A stretch of DNA of 23,763 nt from Candidatus Brocadiia bacterium (GTDB taxonomy: Bacteria > Planctomycetota > PUPC01 > DSUN01): contig JADHXT010000009.1 of NCBI GenBank assembly GCA_016782825.1, positions 1-23,763 of the forward strand, given 5' to 3'. The first letter of the stretch is position 1. Every line of letters starts with the position of its first letter. Position numbers and translations under genes: made by a program. Below the pieces are notes generated by a model. It did no database searches. It saw nothing but the letters and a program-made list of their open reading frames with translations, and had not been told where the DNA came from. Below are positions 23,310-23,763 of the stretch, one piece after another.

Positions 23310-23336
23310 GTGCCGCAGGGTAACACGTCGCGGCAC
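23310..23336 (-). promoter_or_regulatory. Dyad at the predicted transcription start of the di-heme gene
   Basis: GTGCCGC (23310-23316) and GCGGCAC (23330-23336) are perfect inverted repeats 13 nt apart. The predicted first transcribed base is at or next to 23337. The element could therefore be a hairpin at the very 5' end of the RNA, or an operator overlapping the start site. Confidence 0.5.
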
Positions 23337-23343
23337 TCTCCGG

Positions 23344-23372
23344 ATTATAGGACGGCCGTGTTCACAAGTCAA
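23344..23372 (-). promoter_or_regulatory. Near-consensus sigma70 promoter of the di-heme gene
   Basis: TTGACT (23372-23367), a spacer of exactly 17 nt, and a perfect TATAAT (23349-23344) are read on the minus strand. It is the strongest promoter in the window. It lies just after the likely terminator of the upstream gene and points at the gene starting at 23052. Confidence 0.8.
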
Positions 23373-23379
23373 GACTCAA

Positions 23380-23415
23380 TTCTGCCCCGGGCGCAGGTTC
23401 CGGCTCCGGGCAGAA
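23380..23415 (-). terminator. Stem-loop downstream of the partial upstream gene
   Basis: TTCTGCCC and GGGCAGAA form a perfect 8-bp stem around a 20-nt loop. It begins 26 nt after the stop of the gene ending at 23442 and just before the next promoter, where a terminator would be expected. The following bases (TTGAGTCTTG) hold only a weak T content. Confidence 0.45.
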
Positions 23416-23441
23416 AGGGGGGAGGAAGCGCGGCTGGTGCC

Positions 23442-23763
23442 CTATGGCGCCTGCAACACCGTCGCCGCGCCGCGCACCACGGCCAGCTTGCCGTTCGGCG
23501 CGAGCGTGATGACCGTCGGGGCGCCGCCGGCCTGGACGGTGACGGTGGCGCCGGCGTCCGTTCGCTCGAGTCGCACGTCGCTCACCGTGGGCTGGGCGTC
23601 GGCGCGGACGGGTTCGAGCACGGCCGCGAAGTCGGCCTGCTCGCCCTGGCGGCTGAGGGCCACCATCGGCACGCGGTCGGCGATCGAGGCGCCCACGCCA
23701 TCGCCCGCGAGCACGTCCGTCGCGCCGCCCGCGGCCATCGTGAGGCATGTGGCCACCGCCTTG
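23442..23763 (-). CDS. C-terminal part of a larger protein, possibly heparinase II/III-like
   Basis: The frame is open to the window edge and ends at a TAG at 23442, so only the last ~107 residues are seen. They look like a beta-rich end domain: VPMVALSRQGEQADFAAVLE is followed by short strands ending ITLAPNGKLAVVRG. The first of these resembles the segment near the C-terminus of heparinase II/III-type polysaccharide lyases, where a beta-sandwich closes the protein. The resemblance is by texture only, and another large secreted glycan-active protein is possible. A GTG at 23756 could in principle start a 104-residue protein, but it lacks a Shine-Dalgarno sequence within the window and the frame has no upstream stop. 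Confidence 0.55.
   Translation of the reverse strand, partial: KAVATCLTMAAGGATDVLAGDGVGASIADRVPMVALSRQGEQADFAAVLEPVRADAQPTVSDVRLERTDAGATVTVQAGGAPTVITLAPNGKLAVVRGAATVLQAP

Larger units (their letters stand above)
23053..23337 (-). promoter_or_regulatory. Long structured 5' leader of the di-heme gene
   Basis: From the predicted transcription start near 23337 to the ATG at 23052 there are about 285 nt without a convincing gene. Both ends carry perfect hairpins (23310-23336 and 23088-23104). A reading frame continuous with the gene starts at 23175, but it would bury the signal peptide. No known riboswitch is recognised. Confidence 0.45.

Noticed and set aside
1..23763. tRNA or rRNA genes, insertion sequences, toxin-antitoxin or defence genes
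   Set aside because: I saw no cloverleaf, rRNA segment, transposase or recognisable defence protein while reading both strands, though a small tRNA could be missed by eye.

Overview
This is a GC-rich window (by eye above 65 % G+C) with dense gene packing, many 1-8 nt gene overlaps and long antisense ORF shadows. The gene content resembles the PVC group, most likely a planctomycete or a close relative. It includes Tat-exported sulfatases, a sulfatase fused to HEAT-like repeats, a Tat-exported Gfo/Idh oxidoreductase with a QKP motif, a DUF4838 protein and a di-heme protein of the type often labelled 'cytochrome B6' in planctomycete genomes. The taxonomic call is inferred from protein families only; there is no rRNA or marker gene here.

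Layout. 1-1376 (-) is the 5' part of a Tat-exported sulfatase. 1377-2392 is a gene-free kilobase with several short repeats. 2393-5552 (+) is a three-gene run: a YhcH-like sugar protein, a HlyD-type periplasmic adaptor and a secreted squalene-cyclase-repeat protein. 9508-5571 (-) is a translationally coupled pair: a sulfatase-HEAT fusion followed by a large secreted alpha/beta hydrolase. 9665-11273 (+) is a two-component pair: a histidine kinase with a degenerate receiver domain and an overlapping single-domain response regulator. 18172-11290 (-) is a five-gene run: OPT transporter, GNAT acetyltransferase, DUF4838 protein, Gfo/Idh oxidoreductase and exodeoxyribonuclease III. 18366-19139 (+) is a protein I do not recognise, behind a clear promoter and a stem-loop. 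21445-19204 (-) is a GH29-like glycosidase with a discoidin-like domain, followed by a LamG-like protein. 23052-21646 (-) is the di-heme peroxidase-like protein with a near-consensus promoter and a structured leader. 23763-23442 (-) is the 3' end of a gene that may be heparinase-like.

How the genes fit together. Most proteins suggest export and breakdown of complex, possibly sulfated and fucosylated glycans: two sulfatases, an esterase-like hydrolase, the GH29-like enzyme, the DUF4838 protein, a LamG protein and perhaps a polysaccharide lyase. Sugar or peptide uptake and intracellular handling would fall to the OPT transporter, YhcH and possibly the Gfo/Idh protein. There is no SusC/SusD pair. 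The genes lie in several separate transcription units, so this is a scattered degradative region rather than a classical PUL.

The points most worth a second look are the promoter and hairpin leader of the di-heme gene, the unrecognised 257-residue protein with its 5' stem-loop, the kinase with a disabled receiver and a 71-nt overlap into its partner, the apparently leaderless OPT transporter, and a 33-nt hairpin repeat present twice in opposite orientation. I did not find a clearly new defence or mobile system.
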